Shown here piece after piece: positions 26,640 to 34,450 of a stretch of 64,000 bases of DNA. The position numbers were made by a program, and so were the translations under genes. The DNA is taken from NCBI RefSeq assembly GCF_024295625.1, contig NZ_JANCOJ010000002.1:124001-188000 (forward strand), read 5' to 3'. How positions within the stretch are numbered: position 1 is the stretch's first letter; each line of letters starts with the position of its first letter. Source of the DNA: Streptococcus sp. CF8_St5-11 (GTDB lineage: Bacteria > Bacillota > Bacilli > Lactobacillales > Streptococcaceae). The notes beneath the pieces are model-generated. The model saw only the letters and a program-made list of their open reading frames with translations, did not search any database and was not told the origin of the DNA.

Positions 26640-27332
26640 ATGAAAATTGGAATTATCGCAGCCATGCCCCAGGAGTTGAAGATCTTGGTTGAAGCCCTTG
26701 AAAATGGGGAAAAGCATCTGCGTCTTGGAAAAGTCTACTATACAGGATCTATTGGACGCCATGAGGTCGTTTTGGTTGAAAGTGGTATCGGAAAAGTCAT
26801 GTCTACTATGAGTGTAGCAGTCTTGGCCAATGATTTTAAAGTGGAAGCCATCATCAATACGGGTTCTGCAGGTGCCGTTGCCCCAGGGATGGCTGTTGGA
26901 GATATCGTTCTTGCGAACAAATTGGCCTATTATGATGTGGATGTGACAGCCTTTGGCTATAAGTATGGTCAAATGGCAGGTCAACCGCTTTACTTTGAAT
27001 CCAGTCGCTATTTTGTATCAGAGATGAAAAAAGTTCTGGAAGAAGAAGCTGCAACCACACATGTGGGCTTGATTACAACAGGAGATAGCTTTATCGCGAG
27101 TGAAGAAAAAGTCGCAACAATTCGGGAGCATTTCCCAGAAGTATTAGCAGTTGAGATGGAAGGGGCAGCTATTGCCCAAGCTGCTCATGCAGCTGGGCGT
27201 CCTTTCATGGTCATTCGAGCTATGAGTGATACGGCAGATCACGCAGCTAATATCTCTTTTGATGAATTTATCGTAGAGGCTGGTGAACGCTCTGCTCAAA
27301 CCCTGATTACTTTCTTGAAGAGATTGGTGTAA
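26640..27332 (+). CDS. mtnN: 5'-methylthioadenosine/S-adenosylhomocysteine nucleosidase
   Basis: 230-residue MTAN (Pfs) enzyme that splits the glycosidic bond of SAH and MTA, feeding LuxS/AI-2 and methionine recycling. Sequence: MKIGIIAAMPQELKIL at the N-terminus, NTGSAGAVAPGMAVGDIVLA (phosphorylase family core), AVEMEGAAIAQAAHA (substrate Glu) and RAMSDTADH (catalytic Asp region). AAGGAG is 8-9 nt before ATG 26640. Part of the glmU operon. Confidence 0.96.
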   Translation: MKIGIIAAMPQELKILVEALENGEKHLRLGKVYYTGSIGRHEVVLVESGIGKVMSTMSVAVLANDFKVEAIINTGSAGAVAPGMAVGDIVLANKLAYYDVDVTAFGYKYGQMAGQPLYFESSRYFVSEMKKVLEEEAATTHVGLITTGDSFIASEEKVATIREHFPEVLAVEMEGAAIAQAAHAAGRPFMVIRAMSDTADHAANISFDEFIVEAGERSAQTLITFLKRLV

Positions 27333-27354
27333 AAAAAATATAGGGAAATTGAAC

Positions 27355-27663
27355 ATGTATCGTGAATCGTATTTTGATGGAGGCCTATTTTCCTATATTG
27401 GCTATGTTTTATTAGCAACCTTCATTACAGTATTGACTTTGGGGATTTGTGCTCCTTGGGGCGTGTGCATTATGTATAACTGGAAGGTCAAGCATACCGT
27501 GATTGATGGTCGTCGTCAGTATTTTGACGGCACGGCTATGCAGTTATTTGGAAATTGGATCAAATGGTGGTTCTTTACCATCATTACATTTGGTATCTAT
27601 GTGTTCTGGTTAAATATCAAGGTCACACAATGGATTACCAAGCATACTCATTTTATAGACTAA
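27355..27663 (+). CDS. DUF898-like small membrane protein
   Basis: 102-residue protein with two hydrophobic helices (about 12-38 and 70-92), strongly aromatic (WGVCIMYNWKVKHTVIDGRR, GNWIKWWFFTIITFGIYVFW). The spacing of Trp and the T-x-G-I-x-x-x-W elements resemble DUF898 (YjgN-like) half domains. ATG 27355 is used since AGGGA lies 7 nt upstream; an in-frame TTG at 27349 is less likely. Last gene before a strong terminator; role unknown. Confidence 0.7.
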   Translation: MYRESYFDGGLFSYIGYVLLATFITVLTLGICAPWGVCIMYNWKVKHTVIDGRRQYFDGTAMQLFGNWIKWWFFTIITFGIYVFWLNIKVTQWITKHTHFID

Positions 27664-27666
27664 TTG

Positions 27667-27699
27667 AAAAGGACTCGTCTAAGGACTAGTCCTTTTTTG
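27667..27699 (+). terminator. Intrinsic terminator of the glmU operon
   Basis: AAAAGGACT (27667-27675) pairs with AGTCCTTTT (27688-27696) and the T-run continues to 27698. Confidence 0.9.
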
Positions 27700-27734
27700 A
27701 AGTCGAATCTTTCAGAAATAGGGAACTTTCATGC

Positions 27735-27740
27735 TATAAT
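27735..27740 (+). promoter_or_regulatory. -10 element of nth (TGC-TATAAT)
   Basis: ATGCTATAAT places an extended TGn before TATAAT, 28 nt ahead of ATG 27768. No convincing -35 is present, consistent with an extended -10 promoter. Confidence 0.55.
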
Positions 27741-27767
27741 AAAGACTAGTAATGTAAAGGAGAGAAT

Positions 27768-28391
27768 ATGGTTTTATCAAAGAAACGGGCACGTCATGTG
27801 ATCGAAGAAATTATCGCCCTTTTTCCAGATGCCAAGCCAAGTCTGGATTTTCGTAATCATTTTGAATTGTTAGTAGCGGTTATGCTCTCGGCTCAGACGA
27901 CTGATGCGGCTGTTAACAAAGCGACACCAGGTTTGTTTGCGGCTTTTCCAACCCCGCAAGCCATGGCAGCAGCCAGTGAAGCTGATATTGCCAAGCATAT
28001 TTCTAAATTAGGCCTCTATCGAAATAAGGCCAAATTTCTCAAAAAATGTGCCCAACAATTGCTAGACAACTTTGATGGGCAAGTGCCTCAGACTCGTGAA
28101 GAGTTAGAAAGCCTAGCAGGAGTAGGGCGCAAGACAGCAAATGTTGTCATGAGTGTAGGTTTTGGTATTCCAGCTTTTGCTGTCGATACCCATGTGGAGC
28201 GGATCTGTAAGCACCATGATATTGTCAAGAAATCAGCTACGCCATTGGAAGTTGAAAAGCGGGTCATGGATGTTCTGCCAAAGAGCGAATGGCTAGCGGC
28301 CCATCAAGCCATGATTTATTTTGGAAGGGCTATCTGCCACCCCAAAAATCCTGAATGCGATCAGTACCCACAACTCTATCATTTTGATTAG
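27768..28391 (+). CDS. nth: Endonuclease III
   Basis: 207-residue DNA glycosylase/AP lyase of base excision repair for oxidised pyrimidines. Helix-hairpin-helix LESLAGVGRKTANVV with catalytic Lys122 and AFAVDTHVERI with Asp140. The C-terminal iron-sulfur loop, normally C-x6-C-x2-C-x5-C, reads AICHPKNPECDQYPQLYHFD: only the first two cysteines are present and the protein ends there, so a [4Fe-4S] cluster is doubtful. AAAGGAG precedes ATG 27768. A matching tail of a second gene is found at 31.0 kb. Confidence 0.95.
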   Translation: MVLSKKRARHVIEEIIALFPDAKPSLDFRNHFELLVAVMLSAQTTDAAVNKATPGLFAAFPTPQAMAAASEADIAKHISKLGLYRNKAKFLKKCAQQLLDNFDGQVPQTREELESLAGVGRKTANVVMSVGFGIPAFAVDTHVERICKHHDIVKKSATPLEVEKRVMDVLPKSEWLAAHQAMIYFGRAICHPKNPECDQYPQLYHFD

Positions 28392-28400
28392 GAATCAGTT

Positions 28401-28431
28401 CCTCTGCTCGAAAGAGCAGAGGTTCTTTTTT
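28401..28431 (+). terminator. Intrinsic terminator of nth
   Basis: Perfect 9-bp stem CCTCTGCTC/GAGCAGAGG with a GAAA tetraloop, followed by TTCTTTTTT. Confidence 0.95.
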
Positions 28432-28598
28432 AGGCTGAACGTATATTTATTAAAAGGATTGAAAAGTGAACTTTTGCAAAGTTGTGGTACTAGGTGTCTA
28501 GACTCGCCTATTCAGCTTATTTGAGATCGATTTCAAGATGCTTTTTCTTGACATCTTATTATATTCATTCAGAAAAAACGAACTTTTTTAAAATAAAT

Positions 28599-28627
28599 TT
28601 GGTTTTTTTTAAGAAATAGTGTATAAT
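28599..28627 (+). promoter_or_regulatory. Promoter of the second oligopeptide-binding lipoprotein
   Basis: -35 TTGGTT (28599-28604), 17-nt spacer, -10 TATAAT (28622-28627), 29 nt before the start codon. The upstream 28432-28598 is AT-rich; a TTCAGAAAA run at about 28567-28576 weakly recalls a CodY box but is too degenerate to call. Confidence 0.7.
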
Positions 28628-28656
28628 GGTAGAAAATCTAACATAAGGAGATAGTG

Positions 28657-30624
28657 ATGAAAGCAAAAAAACTGTTAGCTCTTGCAGGAGTTTCTGTTGC
28701 AGGTGCCTTTTTCTTAGCAGCGTGTGGCGGTGGTAGTAGCAATCAAGCAACTTACTCATTCGTCTATTCAGCAGATCCAAATACCTTGGATTACATCGCT
28801 GCAACTCGTACAACAACTTCAGATGTCACAAGTAACCTTGTAGATGGTCTTCTTGAAAACGACCGATACGGAAACTTTGTGCCAAGTCTAGCAGAAGATT
28901 GGACTGTCTCTGAAGATGGATTAACCTATACTTACAAACTTCGTAAGGATGCCAAATGGTATACGAGTGAAGGAGAAGAATATGGTGCTGTAACGGCTCA
29001 AGACTTTGTTACAGGGATCAAACACGCGGTTGAGTCTAAATCAGAAGGTCTCTTCTTGATTCAAAATTCGATCAAAGGTTTGGATGCCTACGTAAAAGGG
29101 GAAACCAAAGACTTTAACACGGTTGGAGTGAAAGCTTTAGATGACCACACCATCCAATATACTTTGGTTCGTCCAGAAAGCTTCTGGAACTCAAAAACAA
29201 CCTCAGGTGTTCTTTTCCCAGTCAATGCGGATTTCTTGAAATCTCAAGGAAAAGATTTTGGTTCTTTGAAACCTAGCAGCATCTTATACAATGGTCCGTT
29301 CTACTTGAAATCTTTGACTTCAAAATCTGAAATTGAATTAGTCAAGAACAAAGATTATTACGATGCGAAAAATGTTCATATCGACAATGTCAAATTGACC
29401 TTTAACGATGGATCAAACCCAGATTCTATCATTAAGAACTTTGAAAAAGGTCAATATTCCTTTGCATCTGTTATGCCAAACAGTTCGACTTATAAGAGTG
29501 TCAAGAAAAACTTTGGCGACAACATTGTCTACGGTTTGCAATTAGGAACATCCTACTATCTTGGATTCAACTTGGACCGTCAAAAGTATGACCACACTGC
29601 CAAAACAACGGATGAACAAAAAGCTTCTACCAAGAAAGCAATCTTGAACAAGGACTTCCGTCAAGCGGTGAACTTTGGCTTTGACCGCAAATCATATGCG
29701 GCACAAGTATCTGGATCTGATGTGGCTGAAAATACCCTTCGTAGCACCTTGGTACCACCAACTTATGTCCAAGTCAATGGAGAAGATTTTGGTAAGGTCG
29801 TTGAAAAACAATTGGTTACCTATGGGGATCAATGGAAGGGTGTGAGCCTGGCCGATGGTCAAACTAGCCTTTACAACCCAGAAAAAGCCAAAGCTTCATT
29901 TGCGAAAGCCAAAGCTGAATTGCAAAAACAAGGCGTTCAATTCCCAATTCATTTGGACTACATTGTCAGCCAAGTGGACAACAGCATGGTCCAACAAGCT
30001 AGCTCCTTCAAACAATCTGTAGAGTCAGCGCTTGGTGCAGACAATGTCGTTGTAGACCTTCAAAAGGTTTCGGATGATGATTTCCAAAATATCACCTACT
30101 TCAGCGATACTGCTGCTGCGAGAGATTACGATATCTCAGGCGGTGGTTGGGCTCCTGACTACCAAGACCCATCGACTTACCTCGAAAGTATCAGCCCAGT
30201 AAATGGTTCTGTCTTCTACTATCTTGGTATTGATGCAGGTTCAAATAATCCAGCCATTGCAACAGTTGGTTTGGATCAATACGCTAACATGTTGAAAGAT
30301 GCCGATGCTGAATTGTTGGATCAAGCAAAACGCTATGAAAAATATGCAGCAGCGCAAGCATGGTTGACAGATAGCTCGATTACGCTTCCAACTGTTTCAA
30401 ATGGTGGTGCTCCAATGCTTCAACGGACCGTACCATACAGCCGTGCTGCTTCATGGGTTGGTACAAAAGGAACAGGAACCTTCTACAAATACCTTGAAAT
30501 GTCCAAAGATGTTGTCACCACAAAAGACTTTAACAAGGCCAAAGAAGAATGGTTGAAGAAAAAAGCAGAATCCAATAAAAAAGCTCAAGAAGATCTTAAA
30601 GATCACATCGAAAAGAAAAAATAA
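28657..30624 (+). CDS. Oligopeptide-binding lipoprotein (AliB-like), second copy
   Basis: 655-residue SBP_bac_5 lipoprotein with lipobox LAAC (Cys23) and a Gly-Ser linker; paralogue of the gene at 1.4-3.4 kb, sharing the TTTSDVTSNLVDGLLEND-type N-terminal block and the KKAQEDLKDHIEKKK-type tail. Expected to deliver peptides to the Ami/Opp importer encoded elsewhere. ATG 28657 (AAGGAG 7-8 nt upstream) is preferred to the GTG directly before it. It stands between nth and a repeat-disrupted remnant region, and may therefore have been inserted into, or been duplicated near, an older thioesterase-nth neighbourhood. Confidence 0.93.
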   Translation: MKAKKLLALAGVSVAGAFFLAACGGGSSNQATYSFVYSADPNTLDYIAATRTTTSDVTSNLVDGLLENDRYGNFVPSLAEDWTVSEDGLTYTYKLRKDAKWYTSEGEEYGAVTAQDFVTGIKHAVESKSEGLFLIQNSIKGLDAYVKGETKDFNTVGVKALDDHTIQYTLVRPESFWNSKTTSGVLFPVNADFLKSQGKDFGSLKPSSILYNGPFYLKSLTSKSEIELVKNKDYYDAKNVHIDNVKLTFNDGSNPDSIIKNFEKGQYSFASVMPNSSTYKSVKKNFGDNIVYGLQLGTSYYLGFNLDRQKYDHTAKTTDEQKASTKKAILNKDFRQAVNFGFDRKSYAAQVSGSDVAENTLRSTLVPPTYVQVNGEDFGKVVEKQLVTYGDQWKGVSLADGQTSLYNPEKAKASFAKAKAELQKQGVQFPIHLDYIVSQVDNSMVQQASSFKQSVESALGADNVVVDLQKVSDDDFQNITYFSDTAAARDYDISGGGWAPDYQDPSTYLESISPVNGSVFYYLGIDAGSNNPAIATVGLDQYANMLKDADAELLDQAKRYEKYAAAQAWLTDSSITLPTVSNGGAPMLQRTVPYSRAASWVGTKGTGTFYKYLEMSKDVVTTKDFNKAKEEWLKKKAESNKKAQEDLKDHIEKKK

Positions 30625-30665
30625 AAAAATCAATCATTGTTCCATCAATGAGGATAAAAAAAGTC

Positions 30666-30796
30666 GAGGCTGGGACAAAAGTCCTAGCCTCTCAATTGTT
30701 TCTGGATTGTCGAGCAAGACGCAGTGGTTGAGTGGTCTCTACTACGCTGCTTTCATCAGCTTTTACAGCCCTACTCAACTGTGCGGAGGTGGGACG
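30666..30796 (-). repeat. Truncated copy of a dispersed repeat with TGGGACAGAA-type ends
   Basis: Highly similar in inverted orientation to the element at 38.24-38.41 kb: it shares TTGTCGAGCAAGACGCAGTG, the ACAGCCCTACTCAACTG segment and GGAGGTGGGACG. Its outer end forms the hairpin GAGGCTGGGAC/GTCCTAGCCTC, probably acting as terminator for the lipoprotein gene. The other end is missing: at about 30796 the repeat joins directly to thioesterase coding sequence. An open frame through it is not a real gene. Confidence 0.85.
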
Positions 30797-30997
30797 CTCC
30801 AGTCTTCTATCAACTATTTGAAAGCTGGAAATCTAGGGGATGTCCTAACCATCAGGGGGGAATGTGTCCATCAAGGTCGTACAACCTGTGTCGTCGATGT
30901 AGATATCACCAACCAAGATGGCCGAAATGTCTGCAAGGCAACCTTCACCATGTTTGTCACAGGCCAACGGTCTGAAGATAGACAGGTGAGGATATAG
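30797..30997 (+). pseudogene. 3' fragment of a PaaI-type hotdog thioesterase
   Basis: About 66 codons: SSINYLKAGNLGDVLTIRGE, CVHQGRTTCVVDVDITNQDG, ATFTMFVTGQR. This is the C-terminal half of a PaaI family acyl-CoA thioesterase (normally 130-140 residues; L-x-S-x-N-Y-L-K-A-G-x-x-G-D and a closing A-x-x-T-x-F). The N-terminal half, including the active-site helix, is gone and is replaced by a truncated repeat whose frame fuses to it. Not expected to work. Stop TAG at 30995-30997. Confidence 0.85.
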
Positions 30998-31003
30998 GAA
31001 AGC

Positions 31004-31078
31004 ATGAGTAGGAAGTTACATCTCAAAAATTCTGAGTGTGATCACTATCCGCAACTCTATAACTTTAAAGACATTTGA
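31004..31078 (+). pseudogene. Remnant of a second nth-like gene (start plus C-terminal tail)
   Basis: ATAGGAAAGC then ATG 31004 opens a 24-codon frame MSRKLHLKNSECDHYPQLYN-FKDI. Its end matches the C-terminus of the intact nth (KNPECDQYPQLYHFD), so it looks like an nth-like gene from which everything between the first few codons and the last about 20 has been lost. It lies 6 nt after the thioesterase fragment, suggesting an ancestral thioesterase-nth pair. Confidence 0.75.
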
Positions 31079-31105
31079 AAAGCGAGGTCTGATGACTTCG
31101 CTTTT
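31078..31105. terminator. Bidirectional terminator
   Basis: AAAAGCGAGGTC pairs with GACTTCGCTTTT (one G-T). It serves the remnant region on the plus strand and the XRE gene, whose stop lies in it, on the minus strand. Confidence 0.8.
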
Positions 31106-31697
31106 ATTTGATAGGGAAGAAAGTCAGTAAGAGCCAAGAAAACAACAGAGCAATAGCTCCAATTCCAAGGCAAAATAGAACAGGAAGGATAATATTTTGG
31201 TAAGGAGCCTTGCCCCTTTCCTCGGCTTCTTCAATCTCGCTCAGGCTGCGTCCTTGATCATAGGCGACAATCTGGCGAAAGGTACGAAGATTATGCTGTT
31301 TCTTAAATTTCTCAATGCGTAGGGCGTAGAACATTGTGATAGCATAAATCAAGCAACTAATAGCGATACCGAACCATTCCAGATAAAGAATTAGAGGAAT
31401 CATTATTATAGGACTTCCAATTAGTAAAATGGTAAAAACCACTCCATCTTTTTGATAGCGCATAAATTCTTGGTCGTGAATAATTTGTTTCATGGTTTCC
31501 ACATCTCCTTTTATGAGTTGGTCCAATGACACTTCAAAGACCTTGCTCAGTAAAAGCAGGTTTTGAATATCAGGGTAGGTTGCTCCGCGTTCCCAGTTGG
31601 AAATGGATTGACGGCTGACAAAGATGATTTCAGCCAAATCATCTTGAGATAAATTTTTCTCTTTACGATAGTGCTGGATCTGCTTTCCGACTTGCAT
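31104..31697 (-). CDS. XRE-type HTH regulator with membrane domain
   Basis: 197-residue protein: Cro/CI-type HTH at residues 1-62 (GKQIQHYRKEKNLSQDDLAE, FVSRQSISNWERGATYPD) followed by a linker and three hydrophobic segments (about 84-104, 106-124, 170-195). Membrane-tethered XRE regulators of this layout are common in streptococci and their signals are unknown. The ATG at 31697 follows AGGAAA on the minus strand. Stop overlaps a bidirectional terminator. No adjacent target gene is obvious. Confidence 0.85.
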   Translation of the reverse strand: MQVGKQIQHYRKEKNLSQDDLAEIIFVSRQSISNWERGATYPDIQNLLLLSKVFEVSLDQLIKGDVETMKQIIHDQEFMRYQKDGVVFTILLIGSPIIMIPLILYLEWFGIAISCLIYAITMFYALRIEKFKKQHNLRTFRQIVAYDQGRSLSEIEEAEERGKAPYQNIILPVLFCLGIGAIALLFSWLLLTFFPIK

Positions 31698-31839
31698 AAG
31701 ATTTCCTCGCTTTCTGATTTCATTCTACTCAATTATACAAAAAATGGCTATCAAAGTTCTTTGACATGCTGATTTCATAGGCTTTAGCAAAGGTTTCTGT
31801 CACTGGATTTACAGGTCTGTCAATTTATATTTACTTACT

Positions 31840-31868
31840 GAAAAAGAGGCCAACAACCTCCTTTTTCT
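31840..31868 (-). terminator. Terminator of the exoA-VOC transcript
   Basis: On the minus strand AAAAAGGAGG pairs with CCTCTTTTT across TTGTTGG (one bulge), directly after the VOC stop codon. Confidence 0.7.
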
Positions 31869-32254
31869 TATTCGCTAAATCTTAAAAAATAGCCATCTGG
31901 GTCTAAAACTGCAAATTCATGAGGATAGATATAATGGTCGTCAACACGAAATTTTCTTTTGGTCAGGGGACGATGGATGGGATAGTCAGCTTCCAGCAGT
32001 TTTTGGTGGAGCTGAGGAACATCCTCAATGCCAAAGGAAATATTGATACCACGCCCGAAAGGATAAGTCAGCTGAGCTAATTCTTCTGCGTCGCCTTCTT
32101 CTAACATGAGTTGGCAGTCTTCAAGGGAGAGGAAGAGAAATTTTTCCTCGGGGCGTTCGTATTCGACAGAGAAGCCCAGCAAGTCGCAGTAGAAGTAGCG
32201 CGACTTTTCGATGTTGGATACCACAAATTCGGGGATGACAGCTTGATAGTCCAT
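31868..32254 (-). CDS. VOC (glyoxalase/bleomycin-resistance) family protein
   Basis: 128-residue protein of two beta-alpha-beta-beta-beta units: IPEFVVSNIEKSRYFYCDLL GF and, in the second half, FGIEDVPQLHQKLLEADYPI and EFAVLDPDGYFLRFSE, the last being the usual E-x-x-x-x-D-P-x-G-x-x-x-R metal-side signature. AAGGAGAA is 6 nt before its ATG. It follows exoA by 11 nt on the minus strand. Substrate unknown: bleomycin-type sequestration or dioxygenase/lyase chemistry are both possible. Confidence 0.88.
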   Translation of the reverse strand: MDYQAVIPEFVVSNIEKSRYFYCDLLGFSVEYERPEEKFLFLSLEDCQLMLEEGDAEELAQLTYPFGRGINISFGIEDVPQLHQKLLEADYPIHRPLTKRKFRVDDHYIYPHEFAVLDPDGYFLRFSE

Positions 32255-32265
32255 TAGCTTTCTCC

Positions 32266-33093
32266 TTAGAGTTCAATCTCCAAGACAATCGGTGTGTGGT
32301 CTTGACGTGCTCCTGAGTCGATCATATCTGACTTAGTAACCTTATCTGCTACACGGTTACTTGTGAGCCAGTAGTCGATTCTCCAGCCTGTGTTGTTGAT
32401 TTTAGATGTTTTACTGCGTTGCGCCCACCAAGTATAGCGCTCTGGCACATCGCCATGGATATGGCGGAAGGTATCTGTAAATCCTTTGGCTAAAAGGTTT
32501 GTAAATCCTTCACGTTCTTCGTCTGTGAAACCTGGTGAACGGCGGTTGCTGGCAGGGTTGGCGAGGTCGATTTCCTTGTGAGCGACATTGTAGTCACCTG
32601 TAGCAAGAACAGGCTTTTGCTTGTCTAGTTCAGTCAAGTATTCCGCATATTTGACATCCCAGACTTGACGTTCTTCCAAACGTTTGAGTCCATCACCAGC
32701 GTTAGGTGTGTATACCTGTGTAACGAAAAATTTATCAAATTCCAAGGTAATGATCCGACCTTCCAAGTCCATGGTCGAAGGGGCTCCGATCTCTGGGAAA
32801 GTCACAACTGGAGTAAGCTCTTTTTTATAGAGGAACATGGTTCCAGCGTAGCCTTTGCGAGCTGGCTCTTGAGAAGAGCGCCAAGTGTTTTCATATTGAG
32901 GGAAGAGCTCCTCAAGGATTTCGAGGTGTTTTTTAGTAGGACCTTTGGCGGATAACTTGGTTTCTTGAATGGCAATGATATCCGCATCCTCAGCAACCAA
33001 GGTTTGGAGGACTTCTTGAGAGAGTTTGGCGCGTGCTGAATCACTAGTTAATGCAGCATTAAGCGAGTCGATATTCCATGAAATGAGTTTCAT
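32266..33093 (-). CDS. exoA: Exodeoxyribonuclease III / AP endonuclease
   Basis: 275-residue endonuclease/exonuclease/phosphatase family enzyme of base excision repair. Motifs: LISWNIDSLNA (Asn), IIAIQETKL (metal Glu), PNAGDGLKRL, ATGDYNVAH (Asp/Asn pair), GWRIDYWLTS and the terminal DHTPIVLEIEL (catalytic His). ATG 33093 is chosen because MKLISWN is the universal N-terminus and GGAAA lies 7 nt upstream; a longer frame to 33114 is unlikely. Confidence 0.97.
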   Translation of the reverse strand: MKLISWNIDSLNAALTSDSARAKLSQEVLQTLVAEDADIIAIQETKLSAKGPTKKHLEILEELFPQYENTWRSSQEPARKGYAGTMFLYKKELTPVVTFPEIGAPSTMDLEGRIITLEFDKFFVTQVYTPNAGDGLKRLEERQVWDVKYAEYLTELDKQKPVLATGDYNVAHKEIDLANPASNRRSPGFTDEEREGFTNLLAKGFTDTFRHIHGDVPERYTWWAQRSKTSKINNTGWRIDYWLTSNRVADKVTKSDMIDSGARQDHTPIVLEIEL

Positions 33094-33228
33094 TGTATTT
33101 CCTTTTCTTGACATGATAGATTACTTTATTATAACAAAAAATATATTTTTTTCTGATTAGAATGCCTTGAATTCTCTCCTGAAATACATTATAATAGCTT
33201 GAATTCATTTGGAGAAAGGGAGTTCATT

Positions 33229-33681
33229 ATGAAATTTTACTCTTATGATTATGTATTGAGTCAGATCAGTCAGCAAAATTGGGTGACCATTGGGATCTCT
33301 GGTTTGCTCATTCTACTGACTGGTTTTTTTGCGGTGAAAGCCTATCGGGATAAGCACGATAGCAAATTCCGGGAATTATCCATTATTTCCATTTTGACTC
33401 TGGTTGCAGTGGTCTTGATCGGCATCAGCAATTTCCAAAATAGCCAAAGTAATAATGACCAATTTCAACGTTCTCTGCATTTTATTGAGGTCATCTCAAA
33501 GGAGTTGGATGTCAAAAAAGAAGACGTCTATGTCAATACTTCAGCAGCCACAGATGGGGCGATCCTGAAGGTTGGAGAGGTTTATTACCGAGCTATCGCA
33601 GGATCTGACCCAGATAGCTACCTATTAGAAAAGATGGATCTGTATAAAACAGACGTGGAACTTGTGGAGGTGAACAAATGA
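33229..33681 (+). CDS. DUF3290 membrane protein
   Basis: 150-residue protein with two TM helices (about 20-40 and 54-74) after MKFYSYDYVLSQIS and an extracytoplasmic C-terminal domain (VISKELDVKKEDVYVNTSAA, YYRAIAGSDPDSYLLEKM). This is the DUF3290 layout, nearly always paired with a DUF421 gene. TATAAT at 33190-33195 and GGGAG 6-8 nt before ATG 33229 support this start rather than the in-frame ATG-like start at 33199. Its stop overlaps the next start (ATGA). Confidence 0.88.
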   Translation: MKFYSYDYVLSQISQQNWVTIGISGLLILLTGFFAVKAYRDKHDSKFRELSIISILTLVAVVLIGISNFQNSQSNNDQFQRSLHFIEVISKELDVKKEDVYVNTSAATDGAILKVGEVYYRAIAGSDPDSYLLEKMDLYKTDVELVEVNK

Positions 33682-34310
33682 TAGTAAATTTTTTAAACAT
33701 CTTGATTAAATTAGCTTTGGGCTTGATTTCCTTGGTATTTGTCATCAATGTGACCGGGAAAGGAAACTTAGCACCAAATTCTGCAGTAGACCAGATACAG
33801 AACTTTGTTCTTGGGGGCATTATTGGTGGGGTCATCTACAATAGCTCCATTACCATTCTTCAGTACATTGTGATTCTCTTGATGTGGACCATTTTGATCT
33901 TGCTCTTAAAATGGCTCAATACCAATGTTCGTTTTATGAAGCACTTGATTGATGGAAAACCAACTGTCATCATTAAAAATGGGAAACTGGATCCGGAAGC
34001 TTGTCGTTCCAAAGGACTTTCTGCTTCAGATGTTGCCTTGAAACTACGTGGACAAGGGATTTTTCAATTAAAAGATGTGAAGCGCGCCGTTATTGAACAA
34101 AATGGTCAATTGATTATTGTCCGTGCGGGGGATGAAAATCCTAAATACCCAATCATTACGGATGGTGTGGTTCAGCTTGAAATTTTGGAAACAATTGGAA
34201 AAAGCGAAGAGTGGTTGCTAGCTGAATTGGAAAAAGAAGGCTATGACAACGTTTTGGATATTTTCATTGCTGAGTATGACAAAGGAAAAATCAATGTTGT
34301 GACTTATTAG
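33678..34310 (+). CDS. DUF421 (YetF/YrbG-like) membrane protein
   Basis: 210-residue protein: three N-terminal TM helices (about 4-24, 38-58, 62-82) and a cytoplasmic domain with HLIDGKPTVIIKNGKLD, the conserved DUF421 element, and KDVKRAVIEQNGQLIIVR. Related YetF proteins in spore formers influence germination receptors; streptococcal function is unknown. Coupled to the DUF3290 gene by an ATGA overlap. Confidence 0.9.
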   Translation: MIVNFLNILIKLALGLISLVFVINVTGKGNLAPNSAVDQIQNFVLGGIIGGVIYNSSITILQYIVILLMWTILILLLKWLNTNVRFMKHLIDGKPTVIIKNGKLDPEACRSKGLSASDVALKLRGQGIFQLKDVKRAVIEQNGQLIIVRAGDENPKYPIITDGVVQLEILETIGKSEEWLLAELEKEGYDNVLDIFIAEYDKGKINVVTY

Positions 34311-34346
34311 AAAAAAAGATTGGGCGAGCATGTCCAATCTTTTTTC
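34311..34346 (+). terminator. Intrinsic terminator
   Basis: AAAAAGATTGG pairs with CCAATCTTTTT around a 10-nt loop, directly after the DUF421 stop. Confidence 0.93.
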
Positions 34347-34380
34347 TTCATAAAATTCCAGGAAAGGTCCCTTACTTTTC

Positions 34381-34409
34381 TTGAGATACTCTTGGAAAAA
34401 TAGTAAAAT
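34381..34409 (+). promoter_or_regulatory. Promoter of pbp2b
   Basis: -35 TTGAGA (34381-34386), 17-nt spacer, -10 TAAAAT (34404-34409). Confidence 0.6.
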
Positions 34410-34450
34410 GGAAAGTAAGTGTTGATTAGAAAAGAAGGATAGAACATTTC

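Noticed and set aside
28560..28580. CodY box before the second peptide-binding lipoprotein
   Set aside because: About six mismatches to AATTTTCWGAAAATT; too weak to list.
30707..30997. 96-codon open frame as a real gene
   Set aside because: The first third is the dispersed repeat (same residues appear in an open frame in the copy at 38.2-38.5 kb) and the rest is a truncated thioesterase; the fusion is accidental.
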